DNA from: Fasciola hepatica
Taxonomy: Eukaryota > Platyhelminthes > Trematoda > Plagiorchiida > Fasciolidae
Direction of reading: 5' to 3'
DNA: 64,000 nucleotides
Assembly (NCBI GenBank): GCA_948099385.1
Contig: CANUEZ040000183.1
Location: 2,666,001-2,730,000, forward strand
Below, piece by piece: positions 61,063 through 64,000 of the stretch (positions are counted from its first letter, which is position 1; each line of letters starts with the position of its first letter). The notes under the pieces were generated by a model. The model did not search any database and had not been told where the DNA came from. It was given only the letters and a program-made list of their open reading frames with translations. Position numbers and translations under genes: made by a program.

Positions 61063-62632
61063 AATTTGAGAAGAATTATGAAATATTCAACAATAGGGAC
61101 AGGTTTAAAATATGCACCAATACAAGGTAGGTATGAAGGAAGGCGTTCTTTGGATGGATGTATTATTTCAACAATTAGGGTAGTTCACATTAACCTGACT
61201 GTTTGCGTTTTTGGCAATCTGACCACTTTTAAGTCGTATGCCATTCCAAAGAATCTTAGGATTCTTGAACTTCACAAACTCTTCGGCAGAGGAGGCATCC
61301 ATAGATATTTAATCGTCACCTTAATTAGCAGCGAAGGTCTCCTAAATCCTGAACTTTATCGAGACTTGCATGCGATTTCCTTTTGTTTAATGAGTACTTT
61401 TGTGTTGACGGGGCAGTCTTGCTACCAGAAGTGAACATTGTTTTTTGATGGGGTTTCCCAAAATGAACACAGCAGATAGGGTTCCGGGAAAAAGTCCTGC
61501 AGCCTGGAAGATGAATGGCGAGGAGGACAACCCAGAATAGGCAACGCAAGTAGCTACCTTAAGAGGGGACAGATTGTGAGGAAGAATTGTTACGAAGGCA
61601 AAGTTATTCCTGATTTGAGTATGTAAATAATATAGGAGTACCCTGTATACAATTTTATCTTTGCGAAAGAAGCAAGCTTTGGGATCTTCTGGAGAGAGGT
61701 TTTTATTTTGAGCTTACATTAGCAAGGGGCGTTGGTAACGACCTTGTCGAAACAGAGTTTCCCATTTGGTGCCCATTCAATCATATTGCTCATGGATCAA
61801 TACCTGTATGCATATGTGTTCTTTCACATTGACCATGCTTCTACAAATGCCATATTTTATATGCTGAAAAACCAATATATTTCAGAGCCGTTTGATGTAT
61901 CTTCTGATTCCACTTTGGGCAATTAGGTCATTACAAGGATGTAGCCTTTTGCAAACAGAAATGTTCAGCCATGGCTTGTGTTGAATTTCAAAATGTTCCA
62001 ACCACAAACTTGAACTTGGTTAAATTATATCATAGTATCAGCTTGTGACATGAATTCGTCCACTGTGTGTCCTTTTAATTTAAGTTGACTACAAACTGTC
62101 CTTCGAATAGTTGACCGTGTTAGACCTCAGCTATCAACTTAAGGTTAACTGATCGACATACTCATCAAGATATGAACATGAAGTCAACCATACAAACTGA
62201 AATAAAAGTCAGACTAAAGTTTAAGTGCGGGTTGCTCCAGCAACCACAAAGCAAAAGCTATCGACGAAGTCTGTTGCCGATAGTTGCTGAATATTCTGTA
62301 AAATATTATGATTTCGCAGCAAGCGCGAGTAGATGATGCTTCAGGGGGAGCACAATAAGGAATCACAGCGGTAACTCGTTCAAAGTTCTAATGCGCAAAC
62401 CAGGTAGTTGGGAGCAGACAATTCCGGCCTGCAAAAGTATCAGAATGACTGATGAAGAGAAGAGCACCAGAAATGCATACCACATGAAAGGCAATAGCCG
62501 TGAACAAATCGTGTACTTTCAATAGGCTGTGTCCACTCATTTTTAGATGCTTATTACATCAGGAAAAAACCGTATTTCTTATCCCGGGTTACGGTAAAGG
62601 GTTTTTTTTCTGAGCAGCTAGATCGCAGAAAC
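61063..62632. other. No recognised gene
   Basis: The 124-codon plus-strand frame at 61060-61434 overlaps the start of the minus-strand RT fragment and shows no domain. Nothing else was identified. Confidence 0.5.
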
Positions 62633-62754
62633 CTTTCCATGAACTATGGTATCCATAGCTATGTCGTTTTGTTGAAGCCAAAAGAACTCTTCCTTGGGAG
62701 ATTTCACTGCTTGAGCAGTTCACTATTATTTCACATTGATAAATTCCAAAGTCA
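62633..62754 (-). CDS. Candidate exon: end of an immunoglobulin-like domain
   Basis: Strong acceptor (TTTCCTTGTTTTTTTCAG) followed by DFGIYQCEI, the D-x-G-x-Y-x-C motif of strand F in Ig domains, then SSSEISQGRVLLAS, which fits the F-G loop and strand G. The frame stays open to a stop at about 62590. The 3' splice point is uncertain: G/GTTTCT at 62633 is a weak donor. The rest of the Ig domain should lie upstream at higher coordinate but was not found. Could be a cell-surface adhesion protein. A chance motif cannot be excluded. Confidence 0.45.
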
Positions 62755-64000
62755 CTGAAAAAAACAAGGAAACGCGGTTTGCAGCTGAGAGAACCTGAAG
62801 CCAATTCAGTGAAATTACCTTGTGTTCGTTCTAGTGAGATGATCTACTCCCGGCATTATTACTCCCTGCTGCCGAGTGGAACAATGCAGCAGGAACAACG
62901 GCTAATCTCAGCTGACGTATGCACAGCCCACAGGTTCAATTCCTCTAATCAACCAACAGTAGCTCAGATCAAATGTTATCGAAAATGTTCTTCAGTATGC
63001 TGAGAGACGTTCATCAGCTACTTTCACACTGGACTCTAGAGTTAAACCTAGAGAATGTGATGGAGTTTAAGGTGGAAAAAATGAATAAATAGAGAAAGTG
63101 GCCAGTCGACCAAAGGTGTCTATATACTTTGGATTCCCAAAATAATTTTAGTTCTTACTCAGTTATGGTTGACGTAAACTGGTAGTGGTAGTGGTTGCGA
63201 TGATGGGGCTGATCAAAGTAGGTTTCTTCTGGATTCCAAGCATTTTTGTTTACTGGATCAAACCAAGCGTCTTAGTTTATTGCTCTAAAGTCTCACCAAC
63301 ACTTCCGTGTTATTGGTTTTTTTCGGTCATCTATGAGAACATGCGTAAGCTCTGCATGGAATTTTTATGGTTTTCAAAATATGATTACCAGTTCCTCAAT
63401 GGCAGAAACTATCAAAAGTGACTTTTACAATCCTGTCCCTAAAACTATTTTACTTTTCGGATTACTAATAATTCTCACATTTCAAGATACATACAAACCA
63501 AAAATGGTAACTGAATGGATGCGATTCTAACTTTCCATAGTACACCACAAGACCTATGTGGATGTAACTTCCCTTTGGATATTCCAGAATCACACGAAGA
63601 AGGTACTATCTAATGAGAATTATCTTCTACCTCTGTAAAAGTGAATTTTCGATGATGATTCCGTGACAGCTGGGTTGAAATGATTTCGTTCTCCTGTAAT
63701 TCCTGCGGTGGGAAGCATTCGAATATAGATGAAGATGAAATATCGAGAAACACCTCCAGGTACTAACTAGTTAAACTGTTTCGTCCGTAAGTTATTCAGT
63801 AACTCATAGAATGTACTATTGGCACTAGGAACCTGTAAATTACATTTTCTCATTTGTGTTCTGATTACATTCCTACTGGTCTTACTCACAAGTAGCGTGG
63901 ACATACACCCTAAAACTCGAGTATTCATGAACCAATTTTCCACTCCTAATGCATTGTCACATTTCACATTCAATGTTACACGAACATTCTATGTTTATAT
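62755..64000. other. No recognised gene
   Basis: Frames of up to 78 codons, none recognised. If the Ig-like exon is real, the region would be upstream intron of that gene. Confidence 0.5.

Noticed and set aside
1..64000. CRISPR arrays, bacterial operons, rRNA genes
   Set aside because: No regularly spaced repeats, no clustered long frames with ribosome-binding sites and no rRNA-like conserved blocks were seen.

Overview
This is eukaryotic nuclear DNA: moderately AT-rich, with long (TA)n and (CA)n microsatellites, no operons, no ribosome-binding sites and no open frame over 176 codons. The repeat content suggests a flatworm, most likely a digenean trematode. It holds Penelope-like elements (PLEs) with GIY-YIG endonucleases, RTE-type and CR1/Rex-like non-LTR retrotransposons, a Gypsy-type LTR element, tRNA-derived SINEs and hammerhead-ribozyme motifs. 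The lineage is inferred; there is no rRNA or mitochondrial marker to confirm it.

Layout. 1-9.2 kb: mostly unrecognised DNA with two microsatellites. 9.25-9.56 kb: tRNA-headed SINE-like repeat. 10.4-10.7 and 13.24-13.71 kb: decayed PLE endonucleases. 15.74-15.88 kb: weak LTR-integrase-like trace. 15.9-28.1 kb: long stretch with nothing convincing. 28.1-28.5 kb: two SINE copies of one family in opposite orientation, each with a CTGATG box after its B box. 29.80-29.93 kb: possible terminal exon. 32.8 and 35.2 kb: a diverged repeat pair. 33.25-34.86 kb: 5'-truncated PLE (RT, linker, endonuclease tail). 37.1-38.36 kb: Gypsy fragment (protease and RT). 41.7-46.8 kb: a repeat cluster with the endonuclease half of an RTE (+), the 3' part of a different PLE (+) with a decayed hammerhead behind it, and an RTE reverse transcriptase (-). 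47.1-51.05 kb: a cluster of minus-strand exon-like segments, several phase-compatible, best read as part of an unrecognised multi-exon gene. 52.49-52.56 kb: a nearly intact type I hammerhead ribozyme with one core substitution, just before a (TA)n tract. 60.5-61.1 kb: CR1/Rex-like RT fragment. 62.6-62.75 kb: a candidate exon with the end of an immunoglobulin-like domain.

The mobile elements are all broken by stops and frameshifts, so none looks autonomous. Host genes, if present, appear only as small exons in long introns. Exon calls rest on splice motifs and open phase alone and are tentative. The main theme is the repeated association of retroelements with hammerhead-ribozyme sequences: one strong case at 52.5 kb, one decayed case behind a PLE at 44.5 kb, and two degenerate cases in the SINE pair at 28 kb.
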